Assembly (NCBI RefSeq): GCF_014836935.1
Contig: NZ_JACSPW010000015.1
Span: forward strand, 1 to 64,000
Reading direction: 5' to 3'
Length of the DNA: 64,000 bases
DNA from: Solibacillus merdavium
GTDB lineage: Bacteria; Bacillota; Bacilli; Bacillales_A; Planococcaceae
Under the pieces are notes generated by a model that was not told the DNA's origin, ran no database searches, and saw only the letters and a program-made list of their open reading frames with translations. Shown here piece by piece: positions 26,986-35,627 of this stretch. Within the stretch, counting starts at the first letter, position 1, and each line of letters starts with the position of its first letter. The translations under genes were made by a program, and so were the position numbers.

Positions 26986-27010
26986 GCATAATGCTGAAAG
27001 GAGGATTTCC

Positions 27011-27382
27011 TTGAATTTCAATGGTCAAAATACAGCACCTATTTATATTCAGATTGCAGAATGGATTGAAAATGAAATATTAGCTGACCGGTTGCTTCCT
27101 GATGGCAAAGTGTATTCCCAATATCAGCTTGCGGAAATTTTTAATATTAACCCGGCAACAGCAGGGAAAGGACTAACGATTTTAGTTGAAAAAGAGATTT
27201 TATACAAAAAAAGGGGTCTTGGGATGTTTGTTGTAACAGATGCGAAACATCGAATTTTAACGACGCGCCGAAGTGAAACATTGACGAAGATGGCCAAGGA
27301 AATTGTACAGGAATCAAAGCGGTTGGGCGTACTGGATGAGGATCTGATTAAACTGATTAAGCATATTCAAAAAGAGGGGTGA
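27011..27382 (+). CDS. GntR-family regulator, YtrA type
   Basis: This 123-residue protein has a winged-helix GntR domain in residues 5-75 (PIYIQIAEWIENEILADRLLPDGKVYSQYQLAEIFNINPATAGKGLTILV) and only a short helical tail for dimerisation, as in YtrA. AAAGGAGGA (26997-27005) is directly followed by a TTG at 27011. Longer in-frame readings run through the promoter and operator and are rejected. It heads a four-gene ABC transporter operon that it probably represses until a ligand or cell-envelope signal is sensed. Confidence 0.9.
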   Translation: MNFNGQNTAPIYIQIAEWIENEILADRLLPDGKVYSQYQLAEIFNINPATAGKGLTILVEKEILYKKRGLGMFVVTDAKHRILTTRRSETLTKMAKEIVQESKRLGVLDEDLIKLIKHIQKEG

Positions 27383-27386
27383 GGAT

Positions 27387-28283
27387 ATGATTACGTGTAA
27401 ACAGTTGCAAAAGCATTATGGGAAAAAGGAGATTTTGACCGATGTTTCTTTTCAGATTGATGAACCAAAAATTATCGGACTCATTGGGCGAAATGGTGTG
27501 GGGAAATCAACTTTATTGAAAATAATAGCCGGTCATGCAAAAGCTTCAAAAGGATACATAGAAGTGGTCGGTCAAAAGCCTTTTCAAAACTTAACTGTTG
27601 CGGCAAATGTAATTTTTATAGAGGATGCGATGACGTTTCCGGCAGTTTTGACGTTAAAGGAAATTCTTGAATCCGCCAAAAAGTTTTACGCGAAGTTTGC
27701 GACGGATTTGGCTTTTAAGCTATTGAAGTTTAGTAATATATCGGAGAAAAATTATCATACCCAATTATCGAAAGGTCAAAAGGCTACGTTCAATCTAATT
27801 TACGGAATTGCCAGTCGTAGTGCCATTACCTTGCTGGATGAGCCAATGAATGGGATGGACGAAGCGATTCGGAATGATATGTACAGAGTGATTTTAAAGG
27901 ATTTTATAGCCTATCCACGTGTCATAATAATTTCGAGCCATTACTTAAATGAGATGGAGCAGTTGATTGAAGATATTTTACTGCTTCATAAAGGGAAAGT
28001 GGCGTTGTTTGCACCGGTAGAGGAAGTGCAGGAGCTGGCGGTAAAGCTCGTTGGACAAAAGGGAAATGTGGAGCCCGCTTTAGATAAATATGAGGTGCTC
28101 GCTACATATGAAAATGGTCCGATTTTTGAAGCGATTGTGAGAAAGAATGATTTGCCATTACCGGAGAATGTGCGGATGCTAAGCTTATCCGCAAGTGATG
28201 TATGTCAAGTATTAACGGCAACGGAAGGAGGATCCATTGATGACATCTATCGTAAAAGTGAGTACGGCGCGGAATATTTATGA
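27387..28283 (+). CDS. ABC transporter ATP-binding protein
   Basis: This 298-residue ATPase has Walker A GLIGRNGVGKSTL and Walker B ITLLDEPMNGMD. Its signature motif, LSKGQKATFNL, is divergent and replaces the usual LSGGQ. The H-loop is SSHYL. The last 80 residues are an accessory domain. It starts 4 bp after the regulator stop with a GGGGTGAGG ribosome site and overlaps the permease by 44 bp. It resembles the ATPases of GntR-linked transporters such as YtrB. Confidence 0.9.
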   Translation: MITCKQLQKHYGKKEILTDVSFQIDEPKIIGLIGRNGVGKSTLLKIIAGHAKASKGYIEVVGQKPFQNLTVAANVIFIEDAMTFPAVLTLKEILESAKKFYAKFATDLAFKLLKFSNISEKNYHTQLSKGQKATFNLIYGIASRSAITLLDEPMNGMDEAIRNDMYRVILKDFIAYPRVIIISSHYLNEMEQLIEDILLLHKGKVALFAPVEEVQELAVKLVGQKGNVEPALDKYEVLATYENGPIFEAIVRKNDLPLPENVRMLSLSASDVCQVLTATEGGSIDDIYRKSEYGAEYL

Positions 28284-28953
28284 GCAGGTAAAGTGGAAGT
28301 GTAAGGCGTATAGCTCGATGTTTAGTACGGTGCTGATTTTATATATTTTACTGACACTACTTTCAGGTGGTGGAAGTGGCTCTTTAGGGATGGGACGCAG
28401 CTTCGTTAGCTATAGGGAACAATATTATACATTGGATTCCCTCTTTATATTTACTGTTTTGACGATGTTCATATTTGGTTGGTTGCTTGCATCAAAGTCC
28501 ATTTCACGAGATAACTTTTCGATTGTCACGACAAGCTATACAGAAGCTATTTCATCTGCATTGTTCCTAGTTGTGCTATGTATTTTTACATTGGTTGCTG
28601 CAATCAGTACATTATGGATTTCGATATTGGTCGACATTTTACGTACGGGTGATTTATTTATATTTCATAGCATGGAATACTCATTGCTAACATTTATTAG
28701 TTTTACAGTTTGCTCGTTACTGGCAGCGTCGATTGGCTACTTTATCCATGTTGTGTTTGATTTTTCGAAAATTGTGTTTGCGCTTTTATGTGTAGGGATG
28801 TTTCTCCTCATTCGCCAGTATACGATTGAACTTTGGGGAATTCTTTTTGGGGGGAGCGCGTTTCAAATTATTGGGCGTAGTACAATTTATATTATTTTAT
28901 TGTGGCTGCTCATTGTATTGATGCGCCAACGTAGAGAGGTGACGCGCACATGA
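28240..28953 (+). CDS. ABC transporter permease-like membrane protein
   Basis: This 237-residue protein has about six hydrophobic helices, the likely membrane partner of the preceding ATPase. GGAAGGAGG precedes the ATG at 28240, which lies inside the ATPase gene. A TTG one codon earlier is also possible. The sequence matches no named permease family that I recognise, apart from its general ABC-2-like layout. A glycine-rich loop, SGGGSGSLGMG, follows the first helix. Confidence 0.8.
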   Translation: MTSIVKVSTARNIYEQVKWKCKAYSSMFSTVLILYILLTLLSGGGSGSLGMGRSFVSYREQYYTLDSLFIFTVLTMFIFGWLLASKSISRDNFSIVTTSYTEAISSALFLVVLCIFTLVAAISTLWISILVDILRTGDLFIFHSMEYSLLTFISFTVCSLLAASIGYFIHVVFDFSKIVFALLCVGMFLLIRQYTIELWGILFGGSAFQIIGRSTIYIILLWLLIVLMRQRREVTRT

Positions 28954-29621
28954 GTATCGCTTTATTGTATTTCTTTTTAGTAATTATAGGGGTAACAATA
29001 ACAGGTTTTTTCATAACGAAAATCCGTATTTGGAAGCCGAAACGGACATTGGTGTTTGTCGCTGTCTATTTTAGTTGTGGTCTTCTAGCCTTTGTCTATT
29101 TAATGTTTCTATCAGGCGATATCGCTAAAGCGCCTTCCAAAGAATTTTTACAAGAGCAGCGTATTGCTAATGAACAACTTTCAAGCGATTTAAAGTTACG
29201 AAAATTTGAAGGTTTAAAAGAAGAGCATTTAAAGTTTACGAAGACATTTGAAGCAACAGCAGAGAATATTGAAGTTATTCGCAATGAAGCCGGTCAGTAC
29301 TTACCTATCCATATTTCATGGGCTGAGTCGGGTGAAAATAAGATAACTGTATCCTATTATGAAACGCCACTTTATTTAAATGGTGTATATATTACGCCAT
29401 TTGTTGAAGAGCCTCGAATCGAATGGAATGATAATAAGCTTTATATTATAGAGGCAGATACGATGGTAACAGTAAAATCAGTGCACTTTTCTTCGCAACT
29501 GTTAAACATTGGTTTTCCTTCCCGGAATGATGATCCACTTTATAATTTAATAGGTCAACGTATTTTACACTTGAATGTTCCGAAACAGTTCAATATTATT
29601 GATAAGGATGGGTGGTATTAA
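28950..29621 (+). CDS. Membrane-anchored protein of the GntR-ABC operon, unknown function
   Basis: This is a 223-residue protein. Two N-terminal helices (about 3-23 and 33-53) are followed by a soluble domain of about 165 residues, rich in beta structure from residue 110. It probably lies outside the membrane or is held at its surface. The gene starts in an ATGA overlap with the permease, so it is part of the transporter operon. I do not recognise the family. It could be an accessory or substrate-binding subunit. Confidence 0.75.
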   Translation: MSIALLYFFLVIIGVTITGFFITKIRIWKPKRTLVFVAVYFSCGLLAFVYLMFLSGDIAKAPSKEFLQEQRIANEQLSSDLKLRKFEGLKEEHLKFTKTFEATAENIEVIRNEAGQYLPIHISWAESGENKITVSYYETPLYLNGVYITPFVEEPRIEWNDNKLYIIEADTMVTVKSVHFSSQLLNIGFPSRNDDPLYNLIGQRILHLNVPKQFNIIDKDGWY

Positions 29622-29658
29622 TCACTACTTAAAACTCACAATGAATTGAGCGAATAAT

Positions 29659-30477
29659 GTGTTGAAAAAGTTATTAAAGTTAATCATTTTTATAGTAGTT
29701 GTTTATATATTTTTATATGTTAATAATAATTGGCTTGTAACGACGGAGTATGTCCATGAGTCCGACAAAATTCCAGCGAGCTTTGATGGTTTTAAGATTA
29801 CGCAGGTGACCGATTTGCATGATGCAAGTTTTGGGGAAAATCAGTCACGTTTAGTGGAAAAAGTTAGGGCTACTAATCCAGATGCGATTTTCATTACGGG
29901 TGATTTAGTTGATAGTAGACGCTATGACCTGGAAAATAGCTTGCAGGCTGTTCGCCAATTTGTCAAGATTGCAGATGTTTACTATGTAATTGGAAATCAT
30001 GAGGTTGCGCTGAATTTGACGGATGAGATTTATGCAGCATTGATAGAAATTGGCGTCCATGTATTGCCGAATGAAGCGTTGTTATTAGAGCGTAATGGGG
30101 AACAAATCGTCATTGCAGGTATTGAGGACCCGCTGATGGGGCAGGATGTAGAGCAATCAATTGATCAGGCCATGCAAAATATTAATAAGGATTTGTTTAC
30201 AATTTTGTTATCGCATCGTCCAGAACAGTTTGAAGCCTATGTGAAAAAGGATATTGATTTAGTGATGACAGGTCATGCCCATGGGGGACAAATTCGAGTG
30301 CCTTTTATTGGGGGACTTGTTGCACCTTCGCAAGGTATGATGCCGAAATATTCAGCGGGAATTTTTGAAGAACAACAAACGAAGATGGTTGTAAATAGAG
30401 GGTTAGGTAATAGTCTGTTTCCTTATCGAATCTTAAATCTACCTGAAATCTATGTCATCCAATTAAATAAAAAATAG
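29659..30477 (+). CDS. Membrane-anchored metallophosphoesterase (YkuE/YpbG-like)
   Basis: This 272-residue protein has an N-terminal helix (res 4-22) and a calcineurin-type phosphoesterase domain. The metal ligands are visible in TDLHD, ITGDLVDSRR, IGNHE, LLSHRP and GHAHGGQ. It hydrolyses a phosphate ester at the membrane, perhaps a lipid, as in the LpxH/YkuE-like group. The start is a GTG or the adjacent TTG, with only a weak ribosome site. Confidence 0.88.
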   Translation: MLKKLLKLIIFIVVVYIFLYVNNNWLVTTEYVHESDKIPASFDGFKITQVTDLHDASFGENQSRLVEKVRATNPDAIFITGDLVDSRRYDLENSLQAVRQFVKIADVYYVIGNHEVALNLTDEIYAALIEIGVHVLPNEALLLERNGEQIVIAGIEDPLMGQDVEQSIDQAMQNINKDLFTILLSHRPEQFEAYVKKDIDLVMTGHAHGGQIRVPFIGGLVAPSQGMMPKYSAGIFEEQQTKMVVNRGLGNSLFPYRILNLPEIYVIQLNKK

Positions 30478-30480
30478 TTT

Positions 30481-30509
30481 AAAACGTCACGAAAATGTGG
30501 CGTTTTTTT
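30481..30509 (+). terminator. Terminator of the phosphoesterase gene
   Basis: AAAACGTCAC (30481-30490) pairs with GTGGCGTTTT (30497-30506) with one G-T pair. A run of seven T follows the stem core. Confidence 0.85.
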
Positions 30510-30519
30510 GTTGGGGGTT

Positions 30520-30610
30520 TTCTAAAATCGGTTTCACATATTCGAAAATACGCTCCAAATCTTCAAAAAAAGTGATATATAGTTCTAATAACGAGTAAAA
30601 TCTTTCTAAT
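30520..30610 (+). repeat. Second phased 21-bp array with TTCTAA core (5 units)
   Basis: TTCTAA at 30520, TTCGAA at 30541, TTCAAA at 30562, TTCTAA at 30583 and TTCTAA at 30604 are spaced exactly 21 bp apart. Sequence between cores is not conserved. It is the same class as the array at 11703-11895 and again follows a terminator, here upstream of the rhodanese gene. Confidence 0.8.
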
Positions 30611-30713
30611 GAATCGTTAAAAAACCATTGCTCAGGCTTGAAAAACGCAAATTGTTCGTCAGCACAGCAACAGTATCGTAAAATAGAGAAAACAAGTTGT
30701 AGGAGTATGCAAA

Positions 30714-31070
30714 ATGGAAGGTATTATTACTTTACTGGCAATGGTGGGAATTGTCGTGATGGTTGTGCGTTTTATGCCGAAAAAAGGTGTGAAATATATT
30801 ACGACAAAAGATTTGCAACCATTATTGGAAGATAAGCAGTATGTATTTGTGGATGTTCGAACAGAGAAGGAATATAAAGAGTCACATATCCCTCAATTTA
30901 TAAATCGCCCTGTTGGCACGTATTTAGGTGATTTGCCGAAAGATCGGCCTATTGTCGTTATCTGTCAAAGTGGCGTACGAAGCAACAAGAGTTGTAAGGA
31001 ACTTGTAAAGTTAGGCTATACAGATGTAACGAATGTTCGCCGTGGGATGAATGGGTTGCGGGCTGGCTAA
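30714..31070 (+). CDS. Membrane-anchored rhodanese-like protein
   Basis: This 118-residue protein has one N-terminal helix (res 3-20) followed by a rhodanese domain. The active-site loop is CQSGVRSN with its catalytic cysteine, preceded by FVDVRTEKEYKESHIP. It may transfer sulfane sulfur or act in thiol chemistry at the membrane. AGGAG precedes the ATG at 30714. The gene is single, between the 21-bp repeat array and a strong terminator. Confidence 0.9.
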   Translation: MEGIITLLAMVGIVVMVVRFMPKKGVKYITTKDLQPLLEDKQYVFVDVRTEKEYKESHIPQFINRPVGTYLGDLPKDRPIVVICQSGVRSNKSCKELVKLGYTDVTNVRRGMNGLRAG

Positions 31071-31078
31071 ATAGAAAG

Positions 31079-31123
31079 GGGAGAAGAGATGAGGGTACCC
31101 TTCATCCGCTTCTCCCATTTTTT
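31079..31123. terminator. Convergent terminator between rhodanese and AlaX genes
   Basis: GGGAGAAG (31079-31086) pairs with CTTCTCCC (31109-31116), with inner GATGA/TTCATC pairing, followed by ATTTTTTATT on the plus strand. The minus side has a shorter T-rich tail. Confidence 0.85.
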
Positions 31124-32297
31124 ATTGAATTGTCTTTTTCATGGCATCGAGTAATGCTTGTGCGGAAATGGTTTTCTCACCGCCACCTTGAACAAGTGCA
31201 TCATTGCCCCCGCCTTTACCGTTCATAATTGGTAAAACAGCTGCGGAAATTTCTTTCATTGATTGGGTTTGTTGATTGCCGCGTGCTGCAACAAACTGAA
31301 GCTTGTCCTCATTGTTTGCAACGAGAATAGCAATTGCATCATCATTTTGCTGTGTAATGAAACGGGCTAATTTTTGTAAGCTTTGGATAGAGCGGTTTTC
31401 AAACATTGCTGCAGCGATTTTTTCTTTAGCTAAAGTCTGTGCTTCAAACTCAAGCAGTGCATCCTGTGCCTCTGCTAAGCTTTTTTCGGTGCTCTTTGCC
31501 GTTTTTACAAATTTCCTTAATGCTTCTGCTGCTTCTTCCTCCGGTGCGCTTAGTTGACGAGCGACATCACTTAATACACCTTTGCGCATTGCAAGCTGCT
31601 GTAATACACGGTTGCCACAAACGAAATGTATACGAATTTGCTGCTTCATTTTTTCAGTAGCTAAAATTTTCAGTAAGCCAACCTGACCGGTAGATGTAGG
31701 GTGGGTACCACCACACCCGTTGTAATCATAGTCCGGAATAATGACTAAACGTATATCCTCATCGACTTTCACGTCTTTTCGCAAGTTATACTGAGCCAAC
31801 TCATCCTTCGTTAACCATTTTGTTTCAATAGGCCGATTTTCCAAAATAATTTCATTTGCCCGCCTTTCCGCTGCTGCTAGCTGTTCTTCTGATATTTCAC
31901 TCATATTTAAGTCGATTGTGACAAGTTCTGTGCCTAAGTGGAAACTCACTGTAGCAAAATCAAATAATTCCACAAAAGCAGCTGTTAAAATATGCTGTCC
32001 CGCATGTTGTTGCATATGGTCGAATCGGCGCTCCCAATTTAATTTCCCTTTAATTTCCCCGGAAATATTCGACAAATTTCCCGCTATATAATGACGGATT
32101 TCATCATCCACTTTCTCGACATCGATAATTTCCATGTCATTAATCCAGCCCGTATCATGAGGTTGGCCGCCGCCAGTAGGATAAAATGCTGTATTGTCTA
32201 ATACAATAAAATTACGTGTTTCTTCACTGCCTGTTTTTACAATTTGTGCTGTAAATTCTTTCAACATTGCATCTTCATAATAAAATAACTCTTTCAA
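31122..32297 (-). CDS. alaX: Alanyl-tRNA editing protein AlaX (long form)
   Basis: This 391-residue free-standing editing enzyme removes serine or glycine mischarged on tRNA-Ala. The zinc site is HAGQH (His98, His102) and CGGTH (Cys195, His199), as in the AlaRS editing domain. The C-terminal part is a DHHA1 domain ending in the glycine-rich NGKGGGNDALVQGGG. AAGGAG lies about nine bases before the TTG start at 32297. Confidence 0.93.
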   Translation of the reverse strand: MKELFYYEDAMLKEFTAQIVKTGSEETRNFIVLDNTAFYPTGGGQPHDTGWINDMEIIDVEKVDDEIRHYIAGNLSNISGEIKGKLNWERRFDHMQQHAGQHILTAAFVELFDFATVSFHLGTELVTIDLNMSEISEEQLAAAERRANEIILENRPIETKWLTKDELAQYNLRKDVKVDEDIRLVIIPDYDYNGCGGTHPTSTGQVGLLKILATEKMKQQIRIHFVCGNRVLQQLAMRKGVLSDVARQLSAPEEEAAEALRKFVKTAKSTEKSLAEAQDALLEFEAQTLAKEKIAAAMFENRSIQSLQKLARFITQQNDDAIAILVANNEDKLQFVAARGNQQTQSMKEISAAVLPIMNGKGGGNDALVQGGGEKTISAQALLDAMKKTIQ

Positions 32298-32429
32298 AAT
32301 CCATCACTCCTTAAATTCTAGTTTGTCATATGAAAACGTTGCTGTCACGGTAAAATAATGGTTGTTATTTGACGCGCGGAAAATTTCGTTTATGATGAGA
32401 TAGAAGGATTTTCCGGGAGGAGTACAAAT

Positions 32430-32738
32430 ATGAATATTACACAGTTTTCAGTAGAAGAAATTTTAGATCCAACAAATATTATTGAAGGTAAGCGCTACGA
32501 GTTTTTGTTAGATGTGGAAGTAGATGAGGAAGACGAGCTATATTCTGCAGCAGGCTTAGAAATCCGTGTCATCGTTGGTGTCATTGAAGAAAATGTTCGC
32601 ATTGTGAACTACTTTATTATGGATAAAGCAAATAATGAGTTTTTGGATTTCGCATTGGAAGAAGATGAGGAAGCAGAAATTTTGGCCATTTGTAAAGAAG
32701 AATTATTCGCTGATTCAACAGAAATAGAAGAGCAATAA
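32430..32738 (+). CDS. Small acidic protein, DUF6509-like
   Basis: This 102-residue, strongly acidic protein (LDVEVDEEDELYSAAG and ALEEDEEAEI) has no membrane segment or signal. The opening MNITQFSVEEILDPTNIIEGKRYEFLL resembles the DUF6509 family of Bacillales, but that assignment is from memory. GGGAGGAG precedes the ATG. It stands alone between the AlaX and gamma-glutamyltransferase genes. Its function is unknown. Confidence 0.75.
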   Translation: MNITQFSVEEILDPTNIIEGKRYEFLLDVEVDEEDELYSAAGLEIRVIVGVIEENVRIVNYFIMDKANNEFLDFALEEDEEAEILAICKEELFADSTEIEEQ

Positions 32739-32746
32739 AAGTAAAA

Positions 32747-32816
32747 AAGCACCCCGTCATTGAACTTTACTCCACCAACTGTTGTGTTGGAGACGTTCAA
32801 AATGAGGTGCTTTTTT
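32747..32816. terminator. Long bidirectional terminator hairpin
   Basis: The outer arms AAAAGCACC and GGTGCTTTT are extended by TCATTGAAC with GTTCAAAATGA and by CTCCA with TGGAG, giving a roughly 70-nt imperfect hairpin. Both strands end in six T, serving the small acidic protein gene and the convergent gamma-glutamyltransferase gene. Confidence 0.88.
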
Positions 32817-32828
32817 GTTATTTACATT

Positions 32829-34430
32829 CTACCAAGCGGCAATTGATCCATCTGTACGCGGCTCTGTTCCACCGTACAGCACGCCTGTTTTCTGATTGCG
32901 CCAAATGATTTGTCCGCGTCCGAAAATACCGCCGTCAACTGCCACGTGAATATCGTGGCCTTTACGCTGTAATGCCTGAACTAAGTAGTTCGGGAAATTC
33001 GGTTCTACTTCAATGCGCTTTTCGCCCATCCATTGCCATCTTGGCATATCAAGTGCTGCCTGCGGATTGAGTGCAAAATCGACTGTGTTCGTCACAACCT
33101 GGAAATGTCCTTGAGGCTGCATATAGCCACCCATGACACCAAACGGACCAACAGCCTGATTATCCTTCGTTAAGAAGCCTGGAATAATTGTATGATATGT
33201 GCGTTTGCCAGGTTTCAGGAAGTTTGGATGATTTTCGTCAAGCGAGAAATCATAACCGCGATTTTGCAGTGATACGCCCGTTTCTGGAACGACAATACCG
33301 GATCCGAAGCCCATATAGTTACTTTGAATATAAGACACCATGTTGCCATCTGCATCGGCCGTTGCCAAATATACCGTTCCACCCTTTGGAATATCAAATG
33401 GCTTTGGATCAATGGCTGTATCAGTAATTTCCGCAAATCGGGATTCACCGTAATTTTTTGATAATAATGTTTCTGTATCGACCGGCATTTCATAGCTTTC
33501 TGTAACAAATGCTTTCCCATCTGTATAGGCAAGTTTCATTGCTTCGATTTGGTTATGTAAGGTATCGGCATCTTGCCATTTCGCATCGGCATGCTGATAG
33601 ATGTTCAATGCCATTTGTGCGACAATGCCTTGGCCGTTCGGTGGGATTTCCCAGACGTCATAGCCTTTATAATGCACTTTAATTGGATTGACCCACTCCG
33701 GCTCATAGCTTGCTAAGTCTTCCTTAGAAATAAAACCGTTATGTTTTTTCATAAAGGCATCAATTTTATCGGCGATTTCACCTTTATAAAATGCCTCGCC
33801 ATTTGTTTTTGCGATTTTACGCAACGTATCTCCATGTGCCGGAGAACTCCATACTTCACCGATTTCAGGCATGCGTCCATCAATTGAAAATGTATCAAAC
33901 CAGTGTTGGAATTCCTCGGTTGTAAGAGTTGCTTTATATTTTTTATAAGCAGACTGCCAGTTTTGACCGAGTGTTGCTGAAATAGGATAGCCTTCTTCTG
34001 CGTAGGAAATAGCGGGTGCCAATACTTCGCTTAACGGTAATTTTCCAAAACGCTTCGATAAGGAAGCCCATGCTGCTGGAGCACCAGGTACGGTAACTGG
34101 AATTACCCCATGCATCGGAATTTTATCTAAACCGCGTTCAGCTAATGCTTCTTTAGAAATAGACTTAGCAGAGGGTCCTGAAGCATTTAATCCGTATAGT
34201 TCATCCTTCATCCATACGAGTGCAAAGGCGTCACCACCAATACCATTTGATGTTGGTTCCACAACTGTTAAGGCTGCTGCTGTGGCAATAGCCGCATCCA
34301 CTGCATTTCCACCTTTTTTCAAAATATCTAGACCTGCCTGTGCTGCTAATGGCTGAGATGTAGCGACCATTCCTCGATTCGCGATAACAGTATTACGCTT
34401 ACTCGGAAATGGATAATGTAAAAAGTCCAT
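32829..34430 (-). CDS. ywrD: Gamma-glutamyltransferase family protein (YwrD-like)
   Basis: This 533-residue Ntn-hydrolase precursor has NGIGGDAFALVW (62-73) in the N-terminal part. The autocleavage nucleophile is probably Thr352 in KGGTVYLATADADGNMVS, followed by GFGSGIV. It would split glutathione-like gamma-glutamyl compounds. There is no signal peptide, unlike secreted Ggt, which matches YwrD of Bacillus. The start follows an AGGGGG-type ribosome site. Confidence 0.9.
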   Translation of the reverse strand: MDFLHYPFPSKRNTVIANRGMVATSQPLAAQAGLDILKKGGNAVDAAIATAAALTVVEPTSNGIGGDAFALVWMKDELYGLNASGPSAKSISKEALAERGLDKIPMHGVIPVTVPGAPAAWASLSKRFGKLPLSEVLAPAISYAEEGYPISATLGQNWQSAYKKYKATLTTEEFQHWFDTFSIDGRMPEIGEVWSSPAHGDTLRKIAKTNGEAFYKGEIADKIDAFMKKHNGFISKEDLASYEPEWVNPIKVHYKGYDVWEIPPNGQGIVAQMALNIYQHADAKWQDADTLHNQIEAMKLAYTDGKAFVTESYEMPVDTETLLSKNYGESRFAEITDTAIDPKPFDIPKGGTVYLATADADGNMVSYIQSNYMGFGSGIVVPETGVSLQNRGYDFSLDENHPNFLKPGKRTYHTIIPGFLTKDNQAVGPFGVMGGYMQPQGHFQVVTNTVDFALNPQAALDMPRWQWMGEKRIEVEPNFPNYLVQALQRKGHDIHVAVDGGIFGRGQIIWRNQKTGVLYGGTEPRTDGSIAAW

Positions 34431-34572
34431 AAAAATTCCCCCTTACCTAATAGTAATCAATAAAAAATGAATATTATGACTATTTTAGTATAGAAGGGGG
34501 TTATTTACAAATAAATATTTCAGATTTCGAAATAAATTAAGGGAATACAATATGCTAAACAGTAACGAAAAA

Positions 34573-35508
34573 TTACTTCAACAGTTCATCAATCCAGCGC
34601 TGTACTTTTAAGCCTTCCTCAAATGGGACGATGAATGCTTCCTCACCTAAAAGGATTTTTCGACAAGCATCCAACATGGATTCCGGTGCTACCTTAGCAG
34701 GTACTTCTACTTCCGGTTCATAAGCTTTACTCGTATAAACCTGTGACCAGTTTCGTAATGTAACTACTTTTTCTGTACCGAAAATTTTATAGTCAATGCG
34801 CTCTTCCTGACCGATGCCGGCAAGTCCGTTTATCACAACAGGTATGCCGCTTGTTGTTTTAGCTAAAGCAGATACACCTGTTTCACATAGCCCCGTGTTT
34901 TCCGGATAGGTTGTTTCATGTGCGAGGATGTTGAGATCCCCAAATAAATGGTGAGTCAGCTGTAAATAATGCGGGAAAATCTCACGGATAAAGCCGCCTT
35001 GCTCACGTGAGGCAATCCAAGGATTTTGTTGCCATTTACGCGGCCATTCCGGGAAGTATGTATGTAGTTCAATGCGTGTAATATCCCCCATACCAGTTGC
35101 AAGCTCTTTTTTAAGCTGATGTACGGCTGCCCCATACATTAATGGGAAGTGCATCGCTGTTTTTACATTCGCGTCATTGGCAACACGTACCATTGTTTCC
35201 CCATCTGAAGCATCATGAGCAAGTGGTTTTTCAGACAAAATATGCAGTCCCTGCTTCGCGATTTCTTCTGCAAGTGTCGCATGGCTGACAGGGGGCGTCC
35301 CGATATACACCCAGTCTGGCTTTAAATTTAGTAATGCTTGCAAATCATTTGTTGTCGGTACATCATATTTCTCTGCCAACTGCGCTGTACGCTCTTCATT
35401 CGTGTCAAAAATAGCAGCAATTTCGTAGTGTTCGTTTTGTAATGCCTGGTTAATAATGCGCTCACCGACAACACCTGTGCCGATAATACCAATTGTTGTT
35501 TTTGTCAT
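34573..35508 (-). CDS. Gfo/Idh/MocA-family oxidoreductase
   Basis: This 311-residue NAD(P)-dependent dehydrogenase has the N-terminal Rossmann motif IGIIGTGVVGERI, followed by WVYIGTPPVSHATLAEEIAKQGLHILSEKPLAHDASDGE, which holds the family's EKP motif. The C-terminal alpha/beta domain binds a sugar- or inositol-like substrate. No partner genes for sugar uptake or breakdown are close, so the substrate is open. No clear terminator was seen behind it. Confidence 0.88.
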   Translation of the reverse strand: MTKTTIGIIGTGVVGERIINQALQNEHYEIAAIFDTNEERTAQLAEKYDVPTTNDLQALLNLKPDWVYIGTPPVSHATLAEEIAKQGLHILSEKPLAHDASDGETMVRVANDANVKTAMHFPLMYGAAVHQLKKELATGMGDITRIELHTYFPEWPRKWQQNPWIASREQGGFIREIFPHYLQLTHHLFGDLNILAHETTYPENTGLCETGVSALAKTTSGIPVVINGLAGIGQEERIDYKIFGTEKVVTLRNWSQVYTSKAYEPEVEVPAKVAPESMLDACRKILLGEEAFIVPFEEGLKVQRWIDELLK

Positions 35509-35590
35509 TTAGTTTGTGCTCCTTTTAAAAGTTGAGAGTTTTCTGATAGTTAGTGTAGCATATTTTGAGATTACGATAATAAAAAGAAAA

Positions 35591-35621
35591 GCGCAAAAAC
35601 ATGTTCCGCATGCTTTTGCGC
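35591..35621 (-). terminator. Terminator of the sigma/anti-sigma operon
   Basis: GCGCAAAA (35591-35598) pairs with TTTTGCGC (35614-35621), with an inner CATG/CATG. The minus strand ends in TTTTCTTTTTATT, just behind the anti-sigma gene. Confidence 0.88.
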
Positions 35622-35627
35622 CCACAA

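Noticed and set aside
26644-27010. DnaA-box region as the chromosome origin
   Set aside because: dnaA, dnaN, rpmH and other origin-linked genes are absent, and the flanking genes are an antiporter and an ABC transporter. A regulatory or titration cluster is more likely.
32331-32345. Possible catabolite-response element upstream of the DUF6509-like gene
   Set aside because: The 3' half departs from the cre consensus at two key bases.
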